Source: an uncultured Prevotellaceae bacterium
GTDB taxonomy: Bacteria > Bacteroidota > Bacteroidia > Bacteroidales > Bacteroidaceae
Direction of reading: 5' to 3'
NCBI GenBank assembly: GCA_900314335.1
Contig: OMUV01000183.1
Span: 1-32,140 of the forward strand
DNA: 32,140 nucleotides
Positions 25,672-32,140 of the stretch are shown here, one piece after another. The position numbers and the translations under genes were made by a program. The notes beneath the pieces are model-generated. The model did not search any database. It saw only the letters and a program-made list of their open reading frames with translations, and had not been told where the DNA came from. The number at the start of each line of letters is the position of its first letter. The stretch's first letter is position 1.

Positions 25672-26918
25672 ATCTGTCTTTTGCTCTCGCCCGCAGGCTT
25701 TACAAAAACGAAGGAAAAGGAAAGCATTCCTCGCTACCGGCGGTCAGGATAGCCATTATCTCCGTAGCACTTGGCACGGCCGTGATGCTATTGTCCGTCG
25801 CTGTAGCTTTTGGCTTTAGCGACAGCATCAGCACCAAGGTCACATCCCTTGGCTCTGATATCGTAGTATCGTCCAGCGAGAACACCACCGCTTCGATGTC
25901 GGTCGCCGCGGGTTTTGAAGCGTCTCCAGCGCTGATCAGCTCGCTGAAAAAGTCCTGCAATGCCGATCATATCAGTTCCGTAGCCGTTTGTCAGGGCGTT
26001 CTCAAGACCAACTCCGCCTTTGCGCCGCTCACATTCAAGGGCCTCGGGCAGGATTATGATGTCAGCTTCCTTTCTTCTTCGCTGGTCGAAGGAAGACTGC
26101 CCCGCTTCAGCAATAAGAACGCCACAGAAATACTCCTCAGCAAATCCGTATGCAAGACGCTTTCCCTCAAGACTGGTGACAAGGTATACGCTTACTTTTT
26201 CACCGACAAGGGGCTGCTCACACGGCGTTTCCTGATAACCGGCGTATACGCCACTCAAATCTCCATGTTTGACGACAATCTGGTATTTGCGCCCATCAGC
26301 ACGGTACGCAAGCTGTGCGGCTATGCTCCCGACGCCGTCTCCTCGCTGGAAATCACATTGTCCCATCCCGACTCTCTGGACATTGCCTCATTGTCTGCCT
26401 CCAAGGTCGTAGCGCGATACAACATAGACCATGACACATCGCTCACTGCTATTGATATCCATCATCTCTATCCGCAGATATTCTCCTGGCTGTCTCTGCT
26501 TAAGGTAAACATCGCAGTCATCCTTATTATTATGCTGCTGGTGTCCGGCGTGACCATGGTGACATCGCTGCTCATCATCATCCTGGAGAGGACGTCCACC
26601 ATTGCGTTGCTCTCCGCCCTCGGCGCGGGCCGACGCCTGCTGGGACGGACTTTTCTGAGCCTTTCGCTAATGATCCTGCTACGCGGCATGTTCTGGGGAA
26701 ATGTCATCGCGCTGGCCCTCTGCTTCATACAAAAGGAATTCAACATCTTCCCGCTCAATCCCGAGTCGTATTATCTGGACGCAGTGCCTGTAGAACTGAG
26801 CGTGCCGGCTTTCCTGGCTATCAACGCGCTCATCTTCTTCGTCTGCACCTGCACCCTCTATTTCCCCTCCAGGCTCGTATCCTCCGTCCGCCCGATGGAT
26901 GTACTTCGCCACGAGTAA
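25668..26918 (+). CDS. FtsX/LolE-like ABC transporter permease
   Basis: The 416-residue membrane protein has the MacB/FtsX/LolCE topology. TM1 is near residues 26-50 (AVRIAIISVALGTAVMLLSVAVAF), followed by a periplasmic domain of about 200 residues. Three C-terminal segments follow: VNIAVILIIMLLVSGVTMVTSLLIII, LSLMILLRGMFWGNVIALALCF and VPAFLAINALIFFVCTCTLYF. It ends in PMDVLRHE, like the LolE/FtsX tail. The opening LARRLYKNEGKGKHSSLPAVRIA resembles Bacteroidota LolE-type proteins. No ATPase gene is adjacent, so the partner must be encoded elsewhere. A lipoprotein-release role is inferred. Confidence 0.88.
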   Translation: MNLSFALARRLYKNEGKGKHSSLPAVRIAIISVALGTAVMLLSVAVAFGFSDSISTKVTSLGSDIVVSSSENTTASMSVAAGFEASPALISSLKKSCNADHISSVAVCQGVLKTNSAFAPLTFKGLGQDYDVSFLSSSLVEGRLPRFSNKNATEILLSKSVCKTLSLKTGDKVYAYFFTDKGLLTRRFLITGVYATQISMFDDNLVFAPISTVRKLCGYAPDAVSSLEITLSHPDSLDIASLSASKVVARYNIDHDTSLTAIDIHHLYPQIFSWLSLLKVNIAVILIIMLLVSGVTMVTSLLIIILERTSTIALLSALGAGRRLLGRTFLSLSLMILLRGMFWGNVIALALCFIQKEFNIFPLNPESYYLDAVPVELSVPAFLAINALIFFVCTCTLYFPSRLVSSVRPMDVLRHE

Positions 26919-26984
26919 ATCATCTAATTTCATAAGATTCCGTAATTAGAAGAGTTTTCGCCCTTTACTTTATCGGAATTTTAT

Positions 26985-26992
26985 TACCTTTG
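26985..26992 (+). promoter_or_regulatory. -7 box immediately before the HU/SPOR gene
   Basis: TACCTTTG fits TAnnTTTG and ends 10 bases before the ATG at 27003. Transcription from it would begin only a few bases from the start codon. The -33 element is imperfect. Confidence 0.55.
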
Positions 26993-27002
26993 CTCTTGAA
27001 GT

Positions 27003-28265
27003 ATGAAAAAACTTAGAGAAGAGATATTATTTCTGCTGTCTACCGAAGGGCGTGTCGATATGCCTAAAGCAGGCGTGCTCAAATGTGTCCGCGTGTCTGC
27101 CAGATGGGATGACAACAAGGGCATATTCTCTCCTCCATGCAATGCGCTTACATTCCGTCCCTCCCATAGCGACGACGCTTCATTATCCCTCTACCCCCTC
27201 GCCTCTCTGCATTCCAGACTGTCAGGAATAAGTCTGCCCGATGCCGTGAGGGAAACAGAGAAAGACATAGCAGATTTTCTCTCAGGCGAGAAGCCGATGG
27301 ACCTGGGTGAATGGGGCGTACTTTTTCCTCCATCAGGAAAAGAAGGCTCGTCCGAAGGATGCAAATTTGTAGCATCCAAGTATCATCCTACCATGCCCGA
27401 GCTCTATGCCCTGCCGGTGATTACGTTTGAAGGCATGCGTACCGTGACGCCCGTGCAGCCGGCGACGGCTGATAAAGAGCGCACAGAAACGGCGGAGAAA
27501 CCAGCGCTGGTAGCTGCTAGCGCTATTCCCGGGCCACAACCTGCGCAGGAAGAGCCTCATGATCGCGGCGAGGACGACGGAGATGCCGAAGAGGTAGTAA
27601 CATCCGGACACAACAGAAGCATAAGAGGTTTCTGGTCCGTAGCGGCGGCTATTGCGGCTGCGATAATATTCGCCGTGTTCATCCTTCCGCCCCGCACAAT
27701 GTACGGCATCTATCAGCACCAGAGCGACGAGGACAATAAGGCTTACTCGGACCACAAGACCGTAGTCGACATTTACGGAGCGGGGAAGTCTGCGTCTGCA
27801 AAGGCAAGCAAGCCGGGCAACGGAGCAACAGAAAAGGCATTGGCCGGAGTATGGGGCATCCCGGCAGCAGCAAAAGACATGGTCAGGAAAGCATCAGACC
27901 ACACTGGAAGCGCCACGATGTCAGAGCAAGCCACAGCCGCAAGCAATGACGGAAAGCGCAAGTCGCAGGAAGTCGTCACGCCCGGCGCTTGGACAATAGT
28001 GGTGGCCGGTCATGTGTCCGTCGAGGGAGCAAAGAATCTGAAGCGCCAGCTTCTCTCTATGCAGAAAGACTATCCCGTCCTTCAGGCCATACAGGTAGAA
28101 CGCTCCAAAGGCCATAACAGAGTAACGGTGGGGCAATACCGCACGAAGGCCGATGCTCTCACGGCATTGCAAAAGGTAAGGACGATAGAGGTGGACGGGC
28201 TTTCCGATAGCTGGGTTACCGTAAATACTGCGAGCGCTAAGGGCAACGCCGGGACCAAAAGCTGA
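27003..28265 (+). CDS. single-pass membrane protein with HU-CCDC81-like N-terminus and SPOR C-terminus
   Basis: The 420-residue protein has three parts. About 1-145 is a cytoplasmic domain (LREEILFLLSTEGRVDMPKAG... FSPPCNALTFRP) that resembles the two HU-CCDC81-like modules described for Bacteroidota SPOR proteins. A Pro/Glu/Ala linker precedes one membrane segment (about 209-228, GFWSVAAAIAAAIIFAVFIL). A low-complexity periplasmic linker leads to a C-terminal SPOR domain (about 335-413, WTIVVAGHVSVEGAKNLKRQ... VTVGQYRTKADALTALQKV). SPOR domains bind peptidoglycan stripped of stem peptides, so a divisome or septal role is likely. It has its own promoter after the amidase/MCE operon. Confidence 0.82.
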   Translation: MKKLREEILFLLSTEGRVDMPKAGVLKCVRVSARWDDNKGIFSPPCNALTFRPSHSDDASLSLYPLASLHSRLSGISLPDAVRETEKDIADFLSGEKPMDLGEWGVLFPPSGKEGSSEGCKFVASKYHPTMPELYALPVITFEGMRTVTPVQPATADKERTETAEKPALVAASAIPGPQPAQEEPHDRGEDDGDAEEVVTSGHNRSIRGFWSVAAAIAAAIIFAVFILPPRTMYGIYQHQSDEDNKAYSDHKTVVDIYGAGKSASAKASKPGNGATEKALAGVWGIPAAAKDMVRKASDHTGSATMSEQATAASNDGKRKSQEVVTPGAWTIVVAGHVSVEGAKNLKRQLLSMQKDYPVLQAIQVERSKGHNRVTVGQYRTKADALTALQKVRTIEVDGLSDSWVTVNTASAKGNAGTKS

Positions 28266-28273
28266 AAAATCAT

Positions 28274-28324
28274 AGAGAGCCACGCCTCACATTATTCTTC
28301 CCAATAGAGCGGGCGTCCTCTCTT
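28274..28324 (+). terminator. possible terminator after the HU/SPOR gene
   Basis: AGAGAG plus ACGCC (28274-28286) pairs with GGCGT plus CTCTCT (28312-28323), with a small internal mismatch and a 25-base loop. It is followed by TATAAAT rather than a T-run. Confidence 0.4.
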
Positions 28325-28399
28325 ATAAATAATGCCATCGCTTCTGACACACCGCATATCTGAATCACGAAAATAAATCAACTACTAATTACATATTAT

Positions 28400-29470
28400 A
28401 TGTCAGACAATAAAAAGCTTTTCAACATCACTAGCCGCTTCATCCCGAGCTCTGAGATCGGAGAGATAAAGGAGCTGGGCGACGGTCTTATAAATTCGAC
28501 ATTCGTCGTAGTTTCCCCCAAGGGCGAGCGCACACATGTACTCCAGAAGATAAATCACCATGTGTTTACCGACGTCGCAGGCCTGATGTTCAACATCGAT
28601 GCCGTGACGCGCCACCTCAGGAAAAAGGGTGTCATGACGCTCCATTTCTTGCCAGATACTAGCACCGGCAAACTGTGGGTAGAGACCGAGGGAGAGTATT
28701 GGCGCCTTATGGACTACATCCCCGACAGTGTCTCGCAGAATGTAGTATCGCCCGAGAGCTCCAATATCGTAGGCAAATGCTTTGGCCAGTTTGAGGCTCA
28801 GCTGGCTGATATCCCGGAGCACCTGAACGATACTATCCCCAATTTCCACAACATGGAGAGCCGCCTCGGACAGCTCGACGAGTCCCGCGCCAAGTGCACC
28901 AACAGCGAGCGCCTGCAGAAGTCTAAAGAACTGCTCGACGGCATCGACGCCGTAAGGGATGAGATGACGCTCGGCGAGAAACTGGGCCGCAGCGGGAAGC
29001 TGCCCAAGCGCATCTGCCACTGCGATACCAAGGTGAACAACATCCTCTTCTCCAAGACTACGGGCGATGTGCTCTGCGTCATAGACCTGGACACTGTGAT
29101 GCCCTCGTTCGTGTTTTCCGACTACGGCGACTTTCTGCGCTTTGCCGCTGCCACTGCCCCCGAAGACGAGCCCGACATCACGCGCATGCACTTCAACATG
29201 GAGATTTTCAAGGCCTTCACCTCCGGATACATCGAGAGCACGAAGCCGTTCCTCACTCCCATTGAGAGAGAGAATCTGCCCTTCGCCGCTACCCTGTTCC
29301 CCTACATGCAGACCGTCCGCTTCCTGGCCGACTACCTCGACGGCGACCACTACTTCCGCGCCAATTATCCGGAGCACAACTTTGTCAGGGCGCGGGCCCA
29401 GTTTGCGCTCTACAAGGACGCCGTGGCTCACGTTGACGCCATGAAGGAATATATCAACTCGCTGCCCTGA
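28400..29470 (+). CDS. APH-fold sugar kinase, N-acetylhexosamine 1-kinase-like
   Basis: The 356-residue protein has the aminoglycoside phosphotransferase/choline kinase fold. An ATP-binding N-lobe (ELGDGLINSTFVVVSPKGERTHVLQKIN) is followed by the catalytic loop HCDTKVNN (207-214, Asp209) and metal motif IDLDT (228-232). The HxDTKxxN form and overall length resemble NahK/LnpB of Bifidobacterium, which phosphorylates GlcNAc/GalNAc released from mucin and milk glycans (catalytic Asp208). Bacteroidota homologues are often labelled mucin desulfatase, a label this fold does not support. Predicted role is cytosolic phosphorylation of an amino sugar. I saw no clear promoter box upstream. Confidence 0.8.
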   Translation: MSDNKKLFNITSRFIPSSEIGEIKELGDGLINSTFVVVSPKGERTHVLQKINHHVFTDVAGLMFNIDAVTRHLRKKGVMTLHFLPDTSTGKLWVETEGEYWRLMDYIPDSVSQNVVSPESSNIVGKCFGQFEAQLADIPEHLNDTIPNFHNMESRLGQLDESRAKCTNSERLQKSKELLDGIDAVRDEMTLGEKLGRSGKLPKRICHCDTKVNNILFSKTTGDVLCVIDLDTVMPSFVFSDYGDFLRFAAATAPEDEPDITRMHFNMEIFKAFTSGYIESTKPFLTPIERENLPFAATLFPYMQTVRFLADYLDGDHYFRANYPEHNFVRARAQFALYKDAVAHVDAMKEYINSLP

Positions 29471-29548
29471 TCCACTGCCGCGCTGATTATATCCGGAGTA
29501 ATGCGCTCCACGTAAATCTACTTACGGATGATAAGGAAATCACAAGAC

Positions 29549-29604
29549 AGCCAATCGTATCGCCCGACCGCCCATTTAACGGCGGTCGGGCTATCTGATT
29601 GGCT
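29549..29604 (+). terminator. long two-tier hairpin after the kinase gene
   Basis: An 11-bp perfect GC-rich stem (GCCCGACCGCC, 29562-29572, with its complement at 29581-29591) lies inside a second 8-bp stem (AGCCAATC, 29549-29556, with GATTGGCT, 29597-29604). An asymmetric internal loop separates them. It lies 79 bases past the kinase stop. The following TATTATCTGTTTC is only weakly T-rich. Confidence 0.6.
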
Positions 29605-29745
29605 ATTATCTGTTTCTCAGAATTCGTCTATTAAAGTCCTGCAACTTAGCCGGAATTAAAAAAGCCTTATGCTCCGGGGACCGTTCTATACGGCCCGTGC
29701 GAAAAATATGATGCGGCGAGAAAGCGCTACATGAACAAAATATAT

Positions 29746-29753
29746 TAACTTTG
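29746..29753 (+). promoter_or_regulatory. -7 box of ssrA
   Basis: TAACTTTG fits TAnnTTTG. The expected start near 29760 leaves about 55 bases of 5' leader for RNase P to remove before the mature tmRNA end at 29814. Confidence 0.55.
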
Positions 29754-29813
29754 CAATCCGAATTTGTACGCAGTCGCTCAGGCGTGAGAGGGGCGGCCAA
29801 ATCCATCCTGCAA

Positions 29814-30214
29814 GGGCCAGACTGGTTTTGACAGCGGGCAGGAAGAATGTGTAAGCATGCAGTGGGTCGTAAGTTCTCACTTAAATCATAGCTTTCAACA
29901 ATTTAGTTGGCGAAAATAGACTCGCTCTCGCTGCCTGATTGAAGTACAGTAGATCAGCTCAATCCTGAGATATATCTCGGGACGGGACATCGCTCCGTAA
30001 CCGTTATTCCGAGGTTCATGGGCTAAGCGGTGCTCGCAAATCGGAGTAAAGCTGCATACGCATTGCGCCGGACAGGTTAAACAAACAGCGCATTTAGGAC
30101 AAGGGATTACGTATGGCGTTTACGCGCCTTTGTCCGAATTTCAAACATCGCCTAAGCATGTAGAAAGCATATTAGTCCCCCGTTTGGACGAGAGTTCGAT
30201 TCTCTCCTGGTCCA
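29814..30214 (+). ncRNA. ssrA: transfer-messenger RNA (tmRNA)
   Basis: tmRNA rescues ribosomes stalled on broken mRNAs and tags the product for proteolysis. The acceptor stem pairs GGGCCAG (29814-29820) with CTGGTCC (30207-30213), followed by the A discriminator at 30214; CCA is not encoded. The T arm is GAGAG-TTCGATT-CTCTC (30190-30206). The 5' end GGGCCAGACTGGTTTTGACA is typical of the family. The resume codon GGC at 29909 starts the frame GENRLALAA-TGA. A promoter lies upstream and an AICAR transformylase gene starts 22 bases downstream. About 400 nt is normal for a one-piece tmRNA. Confidence 0.96.
29909..29938 (+). other. tmRNA tag-peptide reading frame
   Basis: GGC GAA AAT AGA CTC GCT CTC GCT GCC TGA encodes GENRLALAA, normally preceded by the alanine carried by tmRNA itself. 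The LAA end matches the degron recognised by ClpXP and also by Lon, whose gene is in this window. Confidence 0.88.
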
Positions 30215-30236
30215 CATATTATTATTTTCGCATAAG

Positions 30237-31418
30237 ATGAAAGAGTTACAGTTAAAGTACGGATGCAATCCTGACCAGAAGCCCGCGCGTATATATATGG
30301 AACACGGGGAGCTGCCCATCGAGGTGCTGAACGGTCGTCCCGGTTATATTAACTTCTTAGACGCTTTTGGCGGCTGGCAGCTGGTCAAAGAGCTCAAGGC
30401 CGCTACGGGTGTTCCCGCCGCAGCCTCGTTTAAGCATGTCTCTCCGGCAGGCGCAGCCATTGGTCTGGAGCTCAGCGACACTCTGCGCAAGATCTTCTTT
30501 GTCGACGATGTGACCATTCCCCTCACTCCCCTCGCCTCAGCCTACGCCAGAGCCCGCGGCGCCGACAGGATGTCGTCCTTCGGCGACTTCATCTCGCTCA
30601 GCGACGTGTGCGACGAGGCTACGGCCACGCTCATCAAGCGCGAGGTAAGCGACGGCGTGATTGCCCCGGGCTATACGGACAAGGCGCTTGAGCTGCTCAA
30701 GGGAAAGCGCAAGGGCGCATACACCATCATCAAGGTCGACCCCGACTATGTACCGCCCGTCATGGAGCGCCGCGAGATCTTCGGTGTTACCTTCGAACAG
30801 CGCCACAACGACATCAACCTTGCCGACGACAAGCTCTTCCAGAATATCCCGACGGTCAACAAGGTGATTCCCGCCGAGGCCAAGCGCGACCTCATCATAT
30901 CGCTCATCACGCTCAAGTACACGCAGAGCAACTCGGTATGCTATGTCAAAGACGGCATGGCGATCGGCATAGGCGCCGGTCAGCAGAGCCGTATCCACTG
31001 CACACGTCTGGCCGGCAACAAAGCCGACAAGTGGTGGCTCCGCCAGTCGCCCAAGGTGCTCTCGCTGCCGTTTGTGGAAGGCATACACCGCGCCGACAGG
31101 GACAACGCGATAGACCTGTACACCGGCTCGGAGGCTGAGGACTTGCTGGCCGACGGCGAGTGGCAGAAGTTCTTCACCCACCGCCCCGAACCGTTCACAG
31201 CGGAGGAGCGCAAGGCTTGGATAGCCAAGAACACCGACGTGGCTCTCGGAAGCGATGCATTCTTCCCATTCGGCGACAATATCGAGCGGGCTCACAAGAG
31301 CGGCGTGAAGTATGTGGCCGAGGCCGGCGGCAGTGTGAGGGACGACAATGTGATAGCGGCCTGCGACAAATACGGCATGGCCATGGCCTTCACGGGCGTA
31401 CGCCTCTTCTATCATTGA
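30237..31418 (+). CDS. stand-alone AICAR formyltransferase (PurH-type transformylase domain)
   Basis: This enzyme transfers a formyl group from 10-formyl-THF to AICAR, the penultimate step of IMP synthesis. The 393-residue chain matches only the AICAR transformylase half of bifunctional PurH; the N-terminal IMP cyclohydrolase (MGS-like) domain is absent. The catalytic Lys66-His67 pair lies in ASFKHVSPAGAAIG, and the C-terminal block SDAFFPFGDNIERA... GGSVRDDNVIAACDKYGMAMAFTGVRLFYH is clear. Bacteroidota often carry such a single-domain paralogue. It starts 22 bases after tmRNA; a near-consensus box (TATTTTCG, 30223-30230) may drive it separately. A small gene follows after 6 bases. Confidence 0.88.
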   Translation: MKELQLKYGCNPDQKPARIYMEHGELPIEVLNGRPGYINFLDAFGGWQLVKELKAATGVPAAASFKHVSPAGAAIGLELSDTLRKIFFVDDVTIPLTPLASAYARARGADRMSSFGDFISLSDVCDEATATLIKREVSDGVIAPGYTDKALELLKGKRKGAYTIIKVDPDYVPPVMERREIFGVTFEQRHNDINLADDKLFQNIPTVNKVIPAEAKRDLIISLITLKYTQSNSVCYVKDGMAIGIGAGQQSRIHCTRLAGNKADKWWLRQSPKVLSLPFVEGIHRADRDNAIDLYTGSEAEDLLADGEWQKFFTHRPEPFTAEERKAWIAKNTDVALGSDAFFPFGDNIERAHKSGVKYVAEAGGSVRDDNVIAACDKYGMAMAFTGVRLFYH

Positions 31419-31424
31419 TAAGCC

Positions 31425-31634
31425 ATGCGCAAGGCAAGCCAGGAGGAGAAAGGCCGCGCTATCGAGGAGGGTATAATCTTCTCTGGCGCTTCGAAGTCTG
31501 CTGCGCATGACGATGACAAGGTACGCACCAAGGCGCGCAAGAAGGCTTACCGTACAGGCGCCCACGGTTCGGCCTCGGCTATCAAGAAAGCCAACATACG
31601 CAAGCATCGCGCGCAGAAGTCGCGGCGTAAATAG
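31425..31634 (+). CDS. small basic hypothetical protein
   Basis: This 69-residue protein is very rich in Lys, Arg and Ala, with a C-terminal run of basic residues (KKANIRKHRAQKSRRK) and an acidic patch HDDD near the middle. I do not recognise a family. Support for it being real is position (start 6 bases after the AICAR transformylase stop, same strand), G/C-ending codons like its neighbour, and a terminator 110 bases later. The composition suggests nucleic-acid or ribosome binding; nothing more specific can be said. Confidence 0.6.
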   Translation: MRKASQEEKGRAIEEGIIFSGASKSAAHDDDKVRTKARKKAYRTGAHGSASAIKKANIRKHRAQKSRRK

Positions 31635-31744
31635 CCGCCATAAGCGGCACAAGCCTCCGCGCCGACAGAAAGAGCCGGACCGCGATACAGCCGAGTATAC
31701 GGTCGGCAATATATGGCAAAATAACTATCACCACTGATTTTAAC

Positions 31745-31782
31745 GCAGGCGTCCGGGAGAAATCTCAGACGCTTGCTTTTTT
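31745..31782 (+). terminator. rho-independent terminator
   Basis: GCAGGCGTC (31745-31753) pairs with GACGCTTGC (31768-31776), nine pairs with one G-U, followed by TTTTTT. It ends the transcript carrying the AICAR transformylase and the small basic gene. Confidence 0.85.
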
Positions 31783-31913
31783 ATGTGCCAAACTTGAGCC
31801 CGGAAGCCCGCCCCAACTCTGTCAAAGCTTCAGGAATGATAATGTCTGTTAGACTTAAGCATATACTGTATAAAAGGTATTATTACTGTCCGGTAAACCT
31901 CTTGTAAATGGAA

Positions 31914-32140
31914 GGAATTCTCATGCGGATGAAAGGGATTTCTCATGGGACAAGAGAAAATCCTCGTCGGAGGAGAAAAAATTCTGATGCGAACAGAAAA
32001 AATCCTGTTGCGAACGGGAAAAATTCCCGTGGGAGAAGGATAAATTCTACTCGTAGATAAAAAATTTATCTCGCAGTAGACGACTCGTTAACTCGTAGAT
32101 AAAATAATTTATCTCGCAGTAGAATTTAGCCCTCTCGCAG
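31914..32140. repeat. array of ~21-bp mini-dyads running off the right edge
   Basis: At least eight short inverted repeats occur in series. Units start at 31914, 31935, 31958, 31979, 32000, 32021, 32042 and 32063; all but the second (23) and last are 21 bp. Most begin AAAT and end GAAA-like. Examples of arms are TCCTC/GAGGA (unit 3), TTCTG/CAGAA (4), TCCTGTT/AACGGGA (5), TCCC/GGGA (6) and TCTAC/GTAGA (7). From 32080 on, degenerate copies of units 7 and 8 repeat, including the 20-mer shared with 56-75. No open frame covers it. Confidence 0.75.

Noticed and set aside
28403..29431. 342-codon minus-strand open frame
   Set aside because: Antisense shadow of the kinase gene; the kinase catalytic motifs are clear on the other strand.
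30537..31709. 390-codon minus-strand open frame
   Set aside because: Antisense shadow of the AICAR transformylase; it also crosses the small basic gene and has no recognisable motif.
31507..31737. 76-codon plus-strand frame ending just before the terminator
   Set aside because: It overlaps the better-placed 31425-31634 frame in another phase. Its first half is an Arg/Pro-rich out-of-frame reading; only its endpoint near the terminator spoke for it.
31914..32140. CRISPR array
   Set aside because: Units of about 21 bp have no constant repeat alternating with unique spacers, and no cas gene is nearby; the variable part is itself a dyad.

Overview
The window looks like chromosomal DNA from a gut-type member of the Bacteroidales (phylum Bacteroidota), possibly near Muribaculaceae. 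The phylum call rests on several signs. Many genes have TAnnTTTG -7 promoter boxes, some with a TTTG -33 box, and few have Shine-Dalgarno sequences. A DUF4295-type small ribosomal protein follows L28 and L33. There is a protein with a probable HU-CCDC81-like N-terminus and a SPOR C-terminus, a lipoprotein with an acidic stretch after its cysteine, and a long amidophosphoribosyltransferase directly upstream of carAB. The family-level guess is weak. I saw no phage, plasmid, IS, tRNA, rRNA or CRISPR signature. The gene content is mostly housekeeping.

Layout, left to right. 1-519: repeat-rich intergenic DNA ending in a terminator. 520-6761 (-): purF-type gene, carA, carB (glutamine-dependent nucleotide precursor synthesis). 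6960-7605 (-): rpmB, rpmG and a 52-residue DUF4295 protein too short for ordinary gene callers. 8306-14429 (-): a lon, tgt, LptF/G permease, DEAD-box helicase operon. 14560-15339 (+): a TrmN6-type tRNA methyltransferase, divergent from lon. 15473-17364 (-): a lipoprotein gene followed by glmM. 18292-19794 (+): a secreted tannase-like hydrolase, convergent with metY (20066-21343, -). metY is in turn divergent from an Lrp/AsnC regulator (21546-22031, +). 22134-26918 (+): a cell-envelope operon of peptidoglycan amidase, MCE protein, aminotransferase and FtsX/LolE-like permease. 27003-28265 (+): the HU/SPOR membrane protein. 28400-29470 (+): a NahK-like sugar kinase. 29814-30214 (+): tmRNA. 30237-31634 (+): a stand-alone AICAR transformylase and a small basic protein. 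31745-31782: terminator. 31914-32140: a second repeat field running off the right edge.

The strongest unexplained signal is non-coding. Three intergenic places (56-156, 19833-19934, 31914-32140) hold rows of short inverted repeats. Each is about 10-20 bp, with different stem sequences but preserved complementarity, and most are spaced about 20-22 bp apart, close to two turns of B-DNA. The left and right edges share an identical 20-mer. A second, separate AT-rich inverted-repeat family occurs three times (248-310, 7998-8039, 17821-17888). A pair of identical 13-bp operators, 52 bp apart, sits on and below the lrp promoter. At the protein level, the Tgt enzyme has lost all three zinc-binding cysteines, CarA has Asn where the conserved His near its nucleophile is expected, and the tmRNA tag reads GENRLALAA.
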